DNA of 64,000 nucleotides from Niallia taxi. Lineage in GTDB: Bacteria > Bacillota > Bacilli > Bacillales > Cytobacillaceae. The DNA is taken from the NCBI RefSeq assembly GCF_004005475.1, contig NZ_RZTZ01000014.1:1-64000 (forward strand), written 5' to 3'. Below, piece after piece: positions 1 through 8,307 of the stretch. A model generated the notes under the pieces. That model was not told the DNA's origin and did not search any database. It worked only from the letters and a program-made list of their open reading frames with translations. Each line of letters opens with the position of its first letter. The stretch's first letter is position 1. The position numbers and the translations under genes were made by a program.

Positions 1-40
1 CTGAAGAGTATGATTGAAATGTTTGCCCTTTTTTTGCCAT
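1..40 (-). CDS. IS3-type transposase OrfA, 5' end only (partial)
   Basis: Reading leftwards from an ATG at 40-38, the frame begins Met-Ala-Lys-Lys-Gly-Gln-Thr-Phe-Gln and runs off the window. A strong GGAGGGG ribosome site lies at 48-54. Short N-termini of this kind are typical of the helix-turn-helix OrfA of IS3-family elements in Bacillus, but only 13 residues are visible. The family call therefore rests on the N-terminus and on the neighbouring end-like sequence. It may be an intact element or a fragment. Confidence 0.45.
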   Translation of the reverse strand, partial: MAKKGQTFQSYSS

Positions 41-84
41 AATAAAATCCCCTCCAAGTAGAGTGTACCATCCACAATTATTCT

Positions 85-140
85 TGTGGGCTTTTTACAC
101 TGTCTACCTAAAGGGGATAATATCAAACCGGGGTCTTTTT
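85..140 (-). mobile_element. Probable left end of an IS3-type insertion sequence
   Basis: The bases just upstream of the partial orfA contain TGTCTACCTAAAGGGG at about 101-116. In the transposase direction this reads as an end-like CCCCTTTAGGTAGACA. The short leader, the strong ribosome site and the OrfA-like start fit an element whose body extends left of the window. The exact terminus and any target duplication cannot be fixed without the other end. Confidence 0.3.
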
Positions 141-142
141 TA

Positions 143-328
143 TTAATTATTAATTTGCGGTAATTCTCTCATTTCCATTGATGTTTCATTGCCACATAGT
201 GGACATTTTAAATCCTCTGTTGCAAAATCCTTACGCATCCAGCCATTGCATGAATTACATGCATATACTTCCATGTTTAATAATACTTCCTCAGGCTTAT
301 CTTCCATTCCTTTTCTGTTAAAAAACAT
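143..328 (-). CDS. YdjO-like small zinc-ribbon protein
   Basis: A 61-residue protein if translation starts at the ATG at 328, which follows a GGGGGC ribosome site; an upstream in-frame ATG at 361 lacks one. It carries two Cys pairs, C-N-S-C near the middle and C-P-L-C near the end, and the phrase Gly-Trp-Met-Arg-Lys-Asp-Phe. This is the layout of the cold-inducible YdjO family of Bacillus. The Cys pairs probably bind one zinc ion. The function of YdjO proteins is not established. The gene lies alone between the IS end and the divergent AlaX gene. Confidence 0.6.
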   Translation of the reverse strand: MFFNRKGMEDKPEEVLLNMEVYACNSCNGWMRKDFATEDLKCPLCGNETSMEMRELPQINN

Positions 329-515
329 GTTGTAGCCCCCTTTTTTGTTTATTATGTACAAAAAAGCTGTATTTTATAGGTAATTAAACAAATTTGAGGA
401 ATTTACACGCCTACCAGTAAATTTTTCGGGGCCAAACATTTGACATAGTGCGATAAATTCAGACAAATATGATATGATGATTTCAAAATAAATTACCAAT
501 TGAGGAGAATGCACG

Positions 516-1706
516 ATGGCGAACCAACTGTATTATACTTCCCCTTACACGTCTTCATGGACAACAAATGTTATAAAAACAATACATAATAACGGCAAGG
601 AATATGTCCTGTTGGAAAATACCGGATTTTATCCTGAGGGTGGCGGACAACCTGCGGATACAGGCACAATCAATGGTGTAAGGGTATTAGACGTGCAAAA
701 GCAAGAAGATGGCACAATTCTTCACCAAGTAGAACAACAAATTGTTGGACAAATAGCTGAATGCAGGCTGGATTGGGAGAAACGATACGATCATATGCAG
801 CAGCATACTGGCCAGCATTTACTTTCTGCCGTGCTGCATGAATGGGAAAACATTGCAACAGTTAGCTTCCACTTAGGCAATGACTACACAACAATCGACA
901 TTGAAATAGAAAAGCTAACCCAAACAGACCTACTAGAAATAGAAGCACTTTGCAGCAAGTACATATTTGCAAACAAAGAAATCAAAACATATTTTGTATC
1001 ACAGGAGGAAGCTTCCTCCATTCCATTAAGAAAGCTTCCTTCTGTGACTGGCAACCTTAGAATTGTTGAAATCGATCAATTTGATTACTCTGCCTGTGCT
1101 GGAACACATGTTTCTCATACAGGTGAACTTGGTTTGATTAAACTAATAAAAACAGAAAATCATCGCGGTCAAACAAGACTATTCTTTTTGTGCGGGCACC
1201 GTGCAATCAGGGATTATCAGTCATCACAAATTATATTAAACGGGCTCAGCGACAAGTTCCGCACAAATAAGGATATGCTTGCAGATCGCATTGAAAAATT
1301 AGAAAAAGAAAAGAAATTCGTTAATAATGAACTTGAAGTAATCAAACAGGAAAACGCAAACTTTTTAGCTGAAAGGTTAACTAGCAGTACGGACAGCTCT
1401 GTAATTTCTGCAACTTTTGAAGATAAATCTCTTAAGGATTTGCAGCTGCTTGCCAAGACTATTATGAAAGACAATGATTATACTATTGTCTTTGCTTCTG
1501 CATTGGATAAGAAAATATTAATACAACATAATGGCAGCCTTTCTTTTTCCTGTGGAGCGCTTATGAAGGAAATCTTGGCCGGTACAAACGGCAAAGGTGG
1601 CGGAAATAATACACAGGCCCAAGCAACCTTTGACACTTCTGCCGATTTTGATCAGGCATATCAAAAAATAATTGTTCAAGTAGAACAAATTTTACAAGCA
1701 AAGTAA
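516..1706 (+). CDS. Alanyl-tRNA editing protein (AlaX type, DHHA1-containing)
   Basis: A 396-residue stand-alone relative of the alanyl-tRNA synthetase editing domain. It is expected to hydrolyse Ser- or Gly-tRNA(Ala) in trans in the cytoplasm. The Gly-rich strand E-G-G-G-Q-P lies at 41-46. The zinc-binding pair is H-T-G-Q-H at 97-101 and C-A-G-T-H near 194-198, completing the HxxxH...CxxxH set. A coiled-coil stretch around 250-285 is followed by a DHHA1-like C-terminus with G-K-G-G-G-N-N near 353. The length fits the long AlaX class. The start follows TGAGGAG at 501-507. It is transcribed alone and ends at a hairpin shared with convergent recQ. Confidence 0.88.
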   Translation: MANQLYYTSPYTSSWTTNVIKTIHNNGKEYVLLENTGFYPEGGGQPADTGTINGVRVLDVQKQEDGTILHQVEQQIVGQIAECRLDWEKRYDHMQQHTGQHLLSAVLHEWENIATVSFHLGNDYTTIDIEIEKLTQTDLLEIEALCSKYIFANKEIKTYFVSQEEASSIPLRKLPSVTGNLRIVEIDQFDYSACAGTHVSHTGELGLIKLIKTENHRGQTRLFFLCGHRAIRDYQSSQIILNGLSDKFRTNKDMLADRIEKLEKEKKFVNNELEVIKQENANFLAERLTSSTDSSVISATFEDKSLKDLQLLAKTIMKDNDYTIVFASALDKKILIQHNGSLSFSCGALMKEILAGTNGKGGGNNTQAQATFDTSADFDQAYQKIIVQVEQILQAK

Positions 1707-1710
1707 AACA

Positions 1711-1742
1711 AAGGAGAAGCAAAGCTGCTTCTCCTTTTGTTA
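1711..1742. terminator. Bidirectional intrinsic terminator between alaX-like gene and recQ
   Basis: An 11-bp perfect stem (AAGGAGAAGCA, 1711-1721, with its complement at 1726-1736) has a 4-base loop. T-rich sequence follows on the plus strand and A-rich sequence precedes it for the minus strand. It lies exactly between two convergent genes. Confidence 0.85.
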
Positions 1743-3887
1743 TATCTTTTGTTTTCTTGCAAATAGCACGAGTGCTATTTTTATTTGAAAATAACTGATA
1801 TGTGCCGGAAGCTGTTCCTTAATAGGCTTAAGCTTATCCGTTCCACCCTGCTCTAACACCTCTTCTATTTGCTGCTGTTCATCCACAGATAGAAATTGAC
1901 TCCAATCCATTACTTCTCCTTCTTCATCACATCTCAGCAAATGATTTTCGATAGTAATAGGAGTCATAGCCCTTTTTTCTGCAATTTCTTTTATATCCAA
2001 GCCAGCTTGCAATAACTCCAGAGAAACTAAGTGAGAGTTTTCTGTTTTCTGTTTTTTCTTAGGCAGCATGCTCGTATCTGTACTTGTGACCTCCTGTTTG
2101 TTTTCCCAGTCTTCAGGATTCTCCTGTTTATATGACTGCAGTGTCTCAAGAATGATTCCGCCATATTTTTGTAGCTTATTATCCCCTATCCCTTTTATAT
2201 TAGAAAGCTCTTCTTCGTTTCCTGGCTTTTGACTGGAAATGAGCTTAAGCGTCTGATCAGAGAAAATAACAAACGGAGGAACTCCCTCACTGTCTGCAAG
2301 GCTTTTCCGCATCATTCTTAAACGCTGGAACAAATCATTATCTTCTACAATAACCTTGGCTATAGCCTGCTCCTTTCTCAGAACCTGTTTCCGCTGAAGC
2401 AGCACTTCCTTCCCTGTTGGTGCCACCTTCAAAATTGGCATGGAGCCACTGCTGACAGCAATATAATTTTCCGATATAAGAAATTCTATGAAATCACTAA
2501 CGTCTTTAGCCGACTGTTCCTTCATAATTCCATATGTTTTTACTTTATCTAAGGAAAAGTCGATTATCTTTTTGTTTTTTGAGCCTGTCAACACTTGGGC
2601 TACCATTGTTTTTCCAAATCTTTCGCCCATACGCATCATACAGGAAAGTACTTTTTGGGCATCTACTGTCACATCAACAACATGTCTTTCATCCTTACAG
2701 TTACTGCATCTTCCACATTTCTGCTCTGTTTGCTCCCCAAAATAGTGAAGAATATATTTTTGAAGACAATCCTCTGTATGACAAAAATTAATCATTGCCT
2801 GCAGCTTGGCCAAATCCTGCTCCTGTTTAGCGAAATCATGTGTAGTTTGGTCAATGAGAAACCGCTGAATACGGATATCCTGTGCAGAATACAACAGAAT
2901 ACATTCACTTGGAAGTCCATCCCTGCCGGCACGGCCAGCTTCCTGATAGTAGCCTTCCATATTTTTCGGGAGCTGATAATGAATGACGAACCGAATATTA
3001 CTTTTATCAATCCCCATACCAAAGGCTGTTGTAGCTATCATCAATTGATAATCGTCATTAATAAATTTTTGTTGTTGTTCCTCTCTTGCTTTGTCACTCA
3101 TTCCACCATGATATTTAGCCACGAGAAAACCTTTATTCGTTAAACGGTCATAAAGCCTTTCGACATCCTGTCTTGTCGCAGCATAAATAATTCCTGATTC
3201 TTCTTTATTGTTTTTTAGAAATCCTTCAATATAACGATGTCTATCTTCCCCTTTGACGACAGAAAAGGATAAATTATCACGTTCAAACCCCGTTATGACT
3301 GTATTTTCAACAGGAATTTCTAGTTGGGCACAAATGTCCTCTTTAACAACAGGGGTTGCCGTAGCAGTTAGTGCCGCCACAATCGGCCGTTTCTCAAGTC
3401 TTCTGATTAATTGCCCTAATCTTGAATAGCTTGGACGAAAATCATGTCCCCATTGGGAAATACAGTGGGCTTCATCTATTGCTATGAATTGAATCTCGAG
3501 GTCATTCAACAAATCAATGAAAAATTCCCCATCTAATCTTTCTGGGGCAACATATAAAATTTTATATTTCCCTCTCTTCAAATCTCCCATTCTTTGGGAA
3601 GATTCATAAGAATCCAATGTACTGTTCAGAAAGGTTGCAGGAATACCTGCTTCTGTTAGAGAATCGACCTGATCCTTCATCAAGGAGATAAGCGGTGAAA
3701 CAACAAGCGTCACACCTGGGAATATCATCGCTGGTACTTGATAGCAGATTGATTTCCCTCCACCTGTCGGCATAATACAAGCTACGTTATCTCCTTGCAG
3801 AATTTGCCGTATCATTTCCTCTTGCCCTAGTCTAAAGGTATCATATCCAAAATACTCCTTTAATACCGATAATGCTTTTTCAAACAT
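1740..3887 (-). CDS. recQ: ATP-dependent DNA helicase RecQ
   Basis: A 715-residue 3'-5' superfamily 2 helicase for recombination and fork repair. The N-terminal helicase core has motif I (T-G-G-G-K-S near residue 45), the DEAH box near 139 and a motif VI region with the Q-E-A-G-R-A-G-R-D-G signature near 320. A four-Cys zinc site (C...C-G-R-C-S-N-C) lies near 370-400. An HRDC domain lies near 515-595, and a C-terminal helix-turn-helix-like extension occupies roughly the last 100 residues. The extension makes it longer than the ~590-residue B. subtilis RecQ but close to B. cereus-group RecQ proteins. The start follows AGGAGG. Confidence 0.93.
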   Translation of the reverse strand: MFEKALSVLKEYFGYDTFRLGQEEMIRQILQGDNVACIMPTGGGKSICYQVPAMIFPGVTLVVSPLISLMKDQVDSLTEAGIPATFLNSTLDSYESSQRMGDLKRGKYKILYVAPERLDGEFFIDLLNDLEIQFIAIDEAHCISQWGHDFRPSYSRLGQLIRRLEKRPIVAALTATATPVVKEDICAQLEIPVENTVITGFERDNLSFSVVKGEDRHRYIEGFLKNNKEESGIIYAATRQDVERLYDRLTNKGFLVAKYHGGMSDKAREEQQQKFINDDYQLMIATTAFGMGIDKSNIRFVIHYQLPKNMEGYYQEAGRAGRDGLPSECILLYSAQDIRIQRFLIDQTTHDFAKQEQDLAKLQAMINFCHTEDCLQKYILHYFGEQTEQKCGRCSNCKDERHVVDVTVDAQKVLSCMMRMGERFGKTMVAQVLTGSKNKKIIDFSLDKVKTYGIMKEQSAKDVSDFIEFLISENYIAVSSGSMPILKVAPTGKEVLLQRKQVLRKEQAIAKVIVEDNDLFQRLRMMRKSLADSEGVPPFVIFSDQTLKLISSQKPGNEEELSNIKGIGDNKLQKYGGIILETLQSYKQENPEDWENKQEVTSTDTSMLPKKKQKTENSHLVSLELLQAGLDIKEIAEKRAMTPITIENHLLRCDEEGEVMDWSQFLSVDEQQQIEEVLEQGGTDKLKPIKEQLPAHISYFQIKIALVLFARKQKI

Positions 3888-4133
3888 TTATATTAATCCT
3901 CCTATTAAAAGCAAAACTTCGTTACTTCCATTGTAACATTTTTTTTGTATGTAATAAGTCGACAAATTAATGTATATCTTCAAACAAAAGAACAGCTTCT
4001 AGAAGGAATTTTCTTTCCTCTAGAGAATATCCTTCTATTAAGTTATTGAGGTGAATGCGGTGGAGTGATCATTTTGGATGTTGCCTCAAATGTTACCCTT
4101 TGGTAGTACTATTAATAGAAAAGGGCTGAAGAT

Positions 4134-4973
4134 ATGAATACAAAACTGATTATTATAGAAGGGCTGCCTGGCAGTGGTAAATCAACTACTGCATCAGCTA
4201 TTCATGAAATCTTGCAAAACTATCCTATAAAAAGTGAATTGTTTCTTGAAGGAAACCTCGACCACCCTGCTGATTATGATGGGGTTGCTTGCTTTTCACC
4301 TTCAGAATGGGGCTTACTTGAAAATAATTTCGTTAACAAAGAAATTCTTCATTCCTGTGTAGAGTATAACAGCGGTCTCTTCCTTTTGCCTTACAGGAAA
4401 TTAATGCTTCAAGACAATAGCTTATTCACTGACATGGACTTTTCCTCCATCTTCAAACATGACATATACGAACTGCCTTTTGAACAGTATGCAGAATTAG
4501 CTGTTAAGAAATGGGCTGATTTTGCAGAAACAGCATGGCGGAATGATAAAATTTATGTTTTCGAATGCTCATTTTTGCAAAATCCGTTAACAATCGGGAT
4601 GGTCAAATGGGCTGAAGCACAGGAAAGATTAACAAGGCATATTGCTCACTTAGAGGAGATTATTTATAAATTAAACCCAGTGTTATTTTATGTAAGCCAA
4701 GAGGATGTGAAAGGCTCTTTTCTAAAAGCATATAATGAAAGACCTGTAGATTGGGCAACAGGATTTATTGATTATTACACAAAGCAAGGCTTTGGAAAAA
4801 AACATCTGTTGCATGGGATTGATGGAACAATCCAGGTTCTCCAAGCTAGAAAAAAACTAGAGTTAGAAATTTATGAAAGCCTTTCTATCCAAAAGTTTAT
4901 TTTAAATAACTCATCTTATAGCCTACAAAGTAACGATATTGTCAAAATGCTAACTTCTTTACAAATTATATAA
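4134..4973 (+). CDS. P-loop kinase-like ATP-binding protein
   Basis: A 279-residue protein that opens with a Walker A loop, G-L-P-G-S-G-K-S-T at 10-18, immediately after a beta-strand, as in nucleoside and small-molecule kinases. No clear catalytic family signature follows. Related proteins in Bacillaceae are annotated as hypothetical P-loop NTPases, so the substrate is unknown. The ribosome site (AAGGGCTGAAG) is weak. A 24-codon ORF starting at 4055 overlaps the leader and ends just before this start; its significance is unclear. The gene is monocistronic. Confidence 0.7.
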   Translation: MNTKLIIIEGLPGSGKSTTASAIHEILQNYPIKSELFLEGNLDHPADYDGVACFSPSEWGLLENNFVNKEILHSCVEYNSGLFLLPYRKLMLQDNSLFTDMDFSSIFKHDIYELPFEQYAELAVKKWADFAETAWRNDKIYVFECSFLQNPLTIGMVKWAEAQERLTRHIAHLEEIIYKLNPVLFYVSQEDVKGSFLKAYNERPVDWATGFIDYYTKQGFGKKHLLHGIDGTIQVLQARKKLELEIYESLSIQKFILNNSSYSLQSNDIVKMLTSLQII

Positions 4974-5032
4974 TGAAATATCTATGTTAACACTGATATT
5001 ATTTGCATAGGACCTTTGTATGCAAATGAAAA

Positions 5033-5055
5033 GGCATAAGCGAAATGCTTATGCC
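5033..5055 (-). terminator. Intrinsic terminator downstream of the YjcZ-like genes
   Basis: A 9-bp perfect stem (GGCATAAGC at 5033-5041, complement at 5047-5055) is followed by TTTTCATTT in the minus direction. It closes the two small minus-strand genes and also lies downstream of the plus-strand P-loop gene. Confidence 0.75.
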
Positions 5056-5072
5056 TCCGTGTATTTAAAATA

Positions 5073-5231
5073 TTACAGCCAAGCTGCTCCAACAATAATT
5101 AATAGAATGAATAGTACAACAATCAATACAAATCCGCCATGACCATATCCACCGCTAACAGGTGCTGCGTAGCTGTATCCTCCGCAACCGCAAGAACTTC
5201 CATAACCGTATCCACCAAATCCGTATGCCAT
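5073..5231 (-). CDS. YjcZ-family sporulation peptide (52 aa)
   Basis: A 52-residue Gly/Tyr/Ser-rich peptide with a C-G-C-G motif near the N-terminus. It ends in a hydrophobic segment, F-V-L-I-V-V-L-F-I-L-L-I-I-V-G, of the type that defines the YjcZ family of small membrane or coat peptides in Bacillus. The ribosome site AAGGAGTG precedes the ATG at 5231. It is tandem with a 35-residue paralogue sharing the V-L-F-I-L-L-I-I-V-G core, so the two arose by duplication. The molecular role is unknown; family members are linked to sporulation. Confidence 0.8.
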   Translation of the reverse strand: MAYGFGGYGYGSSCGCGGYSYAAPVSGGYGHGGFVLIVVLFILLIIVGAAWL

Positions 5232-5262
5232 TTATAAAACACTCCTTCTTTTTTTATATTAA

Positions 5263-5370
5263 TTAATAACCAAAACCAACATAACTAGATCCTACAATGA
5301 TTAATAAAATGAATAGCACTACAAGGAGAGCAAAGCCTCCACCAAATCCTGCTGTATGTTCACCACTCAT
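5263..5370 (-). CDS. YjcZ-family sporulation peptide (35 aa)
   Basis: A 35-residue peptide: a short polar head, a Gly-Phe-Gly-Gly-Gly turn, then the hydrophobic stretch L-L-V-V-L-F-I-L-L-I-I-V-G shared with the downstream 52-residue paralogue, and a Tyr/Gly tail. A very strong ribosome site, GAGGGAGGTGG, precedes the ATG at 5370. It is probably co-transcribed with its neighbour, as only 31 bases separate them. It is likely a single-span membrane or spore-surface peptide; the function is not known. Confidence 0.8.
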   Translation of the reverse strand: MSGEHTAGFGGGFALLVVLFILLIIVGSSYVGFGY

Positions 5371-5492
5371 TTAATCCACCTCCCTCATGCACATAAGCAT
5401 ATTATGTAGTTACAGGTTGTCTTGAATGGGCGAATTTCATTTTTTTATTTTTTTCTAGCGCAAATCATTTGTTTTGTAATATGTAGAAGCGC

Positions 5493-5529
5493 AACAGGCA
5501 ACTTCTTTCCATGAAAGAAATCGCCTGTT
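5493..5529. repeat. Inverted repeat downstream of the Gly-rich gene
   Basis: AACAGGC at 5493-5499 and GCCTGTT at 5523-5529 flank a second inner pairing of CTTTC with GAAAG. The T-run follows it only on the plus strand, so it is not an obvious terminator for the minus-strand gene that ends at 5536. Confidence 0.4.
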
Positions 5530-5535
5530 TTTGAC

Positions 5536-5805
5536 TTAAAAGAACGGTATAAATGCAAGTGCTGCAATTAATCCGAAAGAAAAACCAACAGCGGCTGCAC
5601 CCCAACCCCAGCCCCAGCCTGGACCATAGCCTCTGTAATAACCTAAACCGAACCCGCCATACCCTCTTCTGCCACCCAAAGGTCTAATAAAAACCTTATT
5701 TGAAGTAACACGATCAATGATTCCAGTATGCACAGTGCCATTATGTGTACGAATGCGAACACATTTCCCAATACCTTTTGAACATTGGTTATAATAATTG
5801 TTCAT
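5536..5805 (-). CDS. Sm-like/SH3-like N-terminus with Gly/Trp/Tyr-rich hydrophobic tail, probable spore protein
   Basis: An 89-residue protein starting at the ATG at 5805, preceded by GGAGGTGG. Residues 1-45 look like a small beta-barrel of Sm/SH3 type (V-R-I-R-T-H-N-G-T-V-H-T-G-I-I-D-R-V). A Gly/Tyr/Trp-rich linker with G-W-G-W-G-W-G follows, then a hydrophobic C-terminus of about 20 residues. No named family was recognised. A SigK-type promoter upstream and the YjcZ-like neighbours suggest a mother-cell or coat-associated product. Confidence 0.65.
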   Translation of the reverse strand: MNNYYNQCSKGIGKCVRIRTHNGTVHTGIIDRVTSNKVFIRPLGGRRGYGGFGLGYYRGYGPGWGWGWGAAAVGFSFGLIAALAFIPFF

Positions 5806-5834
5806 TGTGCTTTCCACCTCCACTTATTTCCTTA

Positions 5835-5861
5835 TATCTTATGTCCAAGCTAACAAAAAGT
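5835..5861 (-). promoter_or_regulatory. SigK-like (mother-cell) promoter
   Basis: In the minus direction CATAAGATA (5835-5843) matches the SigK -10 consensus CATANNNTA exactly. An AC dinucleotide (5860-5861) sits 16 bases upstream, where the minimal SigK -35 is expected. It lies 30 bases before the start codon at 5805. Confidence 0.5.
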
Positions 5862-5920
5862 ATGGACAGCCTCCCTATGATAGGAGCGGAAAATTAGAAT
5901 TTTCATTTTAAAAGCGCAAA

Positions 5921-5964
5921 AAACCGCCACTTCTTAAGATTCATTTCGTAAGAAGTGGCGGTTT
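5921..5964. terminator. Strong intrinsic terminator
   Basis: A 16-bp perfect stem (AAACCGCCACTTCTTA at 5921-5936, complement at 5949-5964) is followed by TTTTTTGC in the minus direction. It terminates the MFS gene just downstream of its stop codon. Confidence 0.88.
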
Positions 5965-5974
5965 CTCCACGTTT

Positions 5975-7159
5975 TTATAATGGGTTTTCATTTAACTTGC
6001 TATTTATAAGCGCCTCTTGCTTTTCCAAACGAAGCAAGAAAACATTTAATCCAAGTCCGATAACGGTCAACAAACTAAAAAACAAATACACATAAAAAAT
6101 ACTGTAATGATCGAAAATTATGCCCCCAATAAAAGTATTAAACCAATTGCCAAGTCCATTTCCGATGGCAGAATAAAAGGTTATGGACGTTGCAATCAAA
6201 TGAGCAGGAGCGATTTTTCTTATGTACTGTAGACCAGCAGGTATAAACAAACCAACGCCAAAACCTTGCAGAAAAGCTGTTGCATAAATGAGCGTTAAAT
6301 TTGGCTCCGTAAAATAAAAAATCCATCTGACTAGCGAAATGATGCCAGAAAATAATGTAATTTCAAGCAAACCAAATTTTCTAATCCAGGCACCTGCAAT
6401 TTTCATGAATGGCACCTCTGACAATACAGCAATTAAAAACGCTATGCCAATCCCTGTATAGGTGCCACCGCTACCTTCCACAAATAGACCAAAGAAAGTA
6501 TTATTCGCTAAATTGGGACTAAAAATCATGAAGGTAACAATCAAAAACAGCATGTATTTTTTATGTATGAAAAGCTTACTTGCCCCTTTTAATGGATTTC
6601 CGTTAGCAGCAGCCTTCTCCTTCGGTATCATCGCAGTTGCAAAGGAACAAATCAGCAATGCGGCGAAAAAGGAAAGGAAGATGATGCTTGGTGCTACTTC
6701 AGACAATCTTCCCATTATAAAAACAGCAATCCCAAATCCAAGCGCTCCGTACATTCTGACATTACCATAATCTAATCTGTGTTCACTTGTATATTTAATT
6801 GTAATACTGTCAGATATCGGAACAATCGCGCTTTGAAAAACAGCAATCATTGTTGCAATCACAAAAATCCAGACAAACTGGTCGATAAACAAATACCCTA
6901 AACCGCATAATCCGGCAAAAAATGCACATAATTTAAGAATGGCTGTTGGTGAATTTGTTTTATCAGAAAGTATTCCCCAAAAGGGTTGAAAAAATATTGT
7001 CACTACCGGTCCTATCGACATAATAATTCCAATTTCGAAGCCAGATAAACCGATTGATTTGTTTAAATAAACACTTAGCAGCGGTGCGATGCTGCCACTT
7101 CCAAAAAAGGCAAAAAAATAAAAGCATTGCAGGATATAAAGTTGTTTTTGTGTTTTCAT
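5975..7159 (-). CDS. MFS transporter, YwbF/LacY-like
   Basis: A 394-residue integral membrane protein with about 12 hydrophobic segments. The loop between segments 2 and 3 contains G-I-L-S-D-K-T, the variant of the MFS loop motif seen in the MFS_1_like (nucleoside/phenylpropionate/LacY-related) branch. B. subtilis YwbF has the same length and the same opening, with a leucine-glutamine-aromatic phrase leading into helix 1. The substrate cannot be told from sequence. It is monocistronic, with AAAGGAG before the start, and divergent from the ZIP transporter. Confidence 0.78.
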   Translation of the reverse strand: MKTQKQLYILQCFYFFAFFGSGSIAPLLSVYLNKSIGLSGFEIGIIMSIGPVVTIFFQPFWGILSDKTNSPTAILKLCAFFAGLCGLGYLFIDQFVWIFVIATMIAVFQSAIVPISDSITIKYTSEHRLDYGNVRMYGALGFGIAVFIMGRLSEVAPSIIFLSFFAALLICSFATAMIPKEKAAANGNPLKGASKLFIHKKYMLFLIVTFMIFSPNLANNTFFGLFVEGSGGTYTGIGIAFLIAVLSEVPFMKIAGAWIRKFGLLEITLFSGIISLVRWIFYFTEPNLTLIYATAFLQGFGVGLFIPAGLQYIRKIAPAHLIATSITFYSAIGNGLGNWFNTFIGGIIFDHYSIFYVYLFFSLLTVIGLGLNVFLLRLEKQEALINSKLNENPL

Positions 7160-7255
7160 TTAAATATTGTCTCCTTTGCTTTTTCCATTATATATCAGTT
7201 GCTGAAATCAGCAAAATAAATTTACAGAAAAAAAACCAATAAGGAGCTTATATCT

Positions 7256-7987
7256 ATGTTAGAAGCTGCAATTTGGGGTGCTGTTGCAAGTTTGTCTTTA
7301 ATGTTCGGAAGTATTATCGGCCTTATATATAATATACCTGTTAAAGTAAACGCCTATCTTATGGCACTCGGAACAGGAGTGCTAATAGGAGCTTCATCAT
7401 TTGACCTGCTAATGGAGTCAATGGAAAAGAGTGGGATAAAAAGGACGGCTATTGCTTTTCTTGGCGGAGCATTACTGTTCACCATAATGGAACTAATACT
7501 TTACAAAAAAGGCGGCACAAACAGAAAAAGATCAAGCGGTAATACTGCAGCACATTCTGGTATCGCTATTTTCATTGGTACATTGATGGATGCTATTCCC
7601 GAATCATTAATTATCGGGTTAAGCTTAATCGCAAGCAATCATGTGGACATACTATTTATCGTCGCAATCTTTATAAGCAACTTTCCTGAGGCGCTTTCCT
7701 CCACCGTCGGCTTAAAGAAGGACGGCTATCAAAAGAGAAGAATTTTTCTGCTTTGGTCAAGCGTAGTCCTAATTTCCGCACTAAGCAGTTTAATCGGCTA
7801 CTCCTTTTTAGCACATGCCTCGGAGATAGTTATCGCAAGTATAGAAGCATTTGGGGCAGGAGGATTAATTGCAATGGTATGCTCCACTATGCTTCCAGAA
7901 GCATATCAAAAAGGCGGTCCAGTTGTAGGCTTCATTAGTTGTGCTGGTCTAATGATAGCACTTGCGCTTACTTCCTTATCCGGTTGA
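7256..7987 (+). CDS. ZIP-family divalent metal transporter
   Basis: A 243-residue membrane protein with about eight hydrophobic segments. The two ZIP signature helices are visible: D-A-I-P-E-S near residue 119 and S-N-F-P-E-A-L-S near 141. These carry the paired acidic and Pro residues used for metal coordination. A Lys/Arg/Ser loop near 80-95 takes the place of the usual His-rich loop. Zinc or a related divalent cation is the expected substrate. AAGGAG lies 10 bases before the ATG. The gene is transcribed alone. Confidence 0.85.
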   Translation: MLEAAIWGAVASLSLMFGSIIGLIYNIPVKVNAYLMALGTGVLIGASSFDLLMESMEKSGIKRTAIAFLGGALLFTIMELILYKKGGTNRKRSSGNTAAHSGIAIFIGTLMDAIPESLIIGLSLIASNHVDILFIVAIFISNFPEALSSTVGLKKDGYQKRRIFLLWSSVVLISALSSLIGYSFLAHASEIVIASIEAFGAGGLIAMVCSTMLPEAYQKGGPVVGFISCAGLMIALALTSLSG

Positions 7988-8080
7988 GTTAATGTTTAGA
8001 TGCTAATAGTAATATGGTTGACATGGAGTTAACACATGCAAGCTATGCAGTAGCAAATACATATTATTAGTTCATTAAAA

Positions 8081-8160
8081 AAACATGTTTCACATTAAGT
8101 ATCGCCCTATTGCTATCTTAAGGATGGCAATAGCGAAATCTACAATGGAACATGTTTTCT
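8081..8160 (-). terminator. Long hairpin terminator after the 45-aa gene
   Basis: An outer pairing, AAACATGTT with AACATGTTT, encloses an inner stem, CTATTGC with GCAATAG. In the minus direction the hairpin ends in a run of seven T. It serves the 45-codon minus gene and may also stop transcripts from the ZIP gene. Confidence 0.65.
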
Positions 8161-8169
8161 TATTGTTTA

Positions 8170-8307
8170 TTAATGTGTTGTTGAGGATGTTAATTTAGTC
8201 GATTGTCGGATTGGAACGATTAAATGTGATCTAGGTTTAGTGAAGCTTATTTTAATGCCTGATTTTTTCATTTTATTTACTAAATCAACAAGCTGTTTTC
8301 TAGCCAT
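8170..8307 (-). CDS. Small basic hypothetical protein (45 aa)
   Basis: A 45-residue peptide beginning Met-Ala-Arg-Lys-Gln-Leu-Val-Asp-Leu-Val with a Lys-rich first half and a Ser/Thr-rich tail. A clear AAAGGAG ribosome site precedes the ATG at 8307 and a terminator hairpin follows, so translation is likely. No family was recognised. The predicted first helix is amphipathic. Confidence 0.6.
   Translation of the reverse strand: MARKQLVDLVNKMKKSGIKISFTKPRSHLIVPIRQSTKLTSSTTH

Noticed and set aside
440-478. SigA promoter for the AlaX-type gene (TTGACA ... TATGAT)
   Set aside because: The spacer between the two hexamers is 27 bases, too long for one promoter.
2488-3143. Plus-strand ORFs opposite recQ, including one of 182 codons
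   Set aside because: They are antisense shadows of a strongly conserved gene and have no ribosome sites.
4055-4129. 24-codon ORF before the P-loop gene, possible leader peptide
   Set aside because: GAGGTG is only two bases from its ATG, no amino-acid run suggesting attenuation, and no hairpin between it and the gene.
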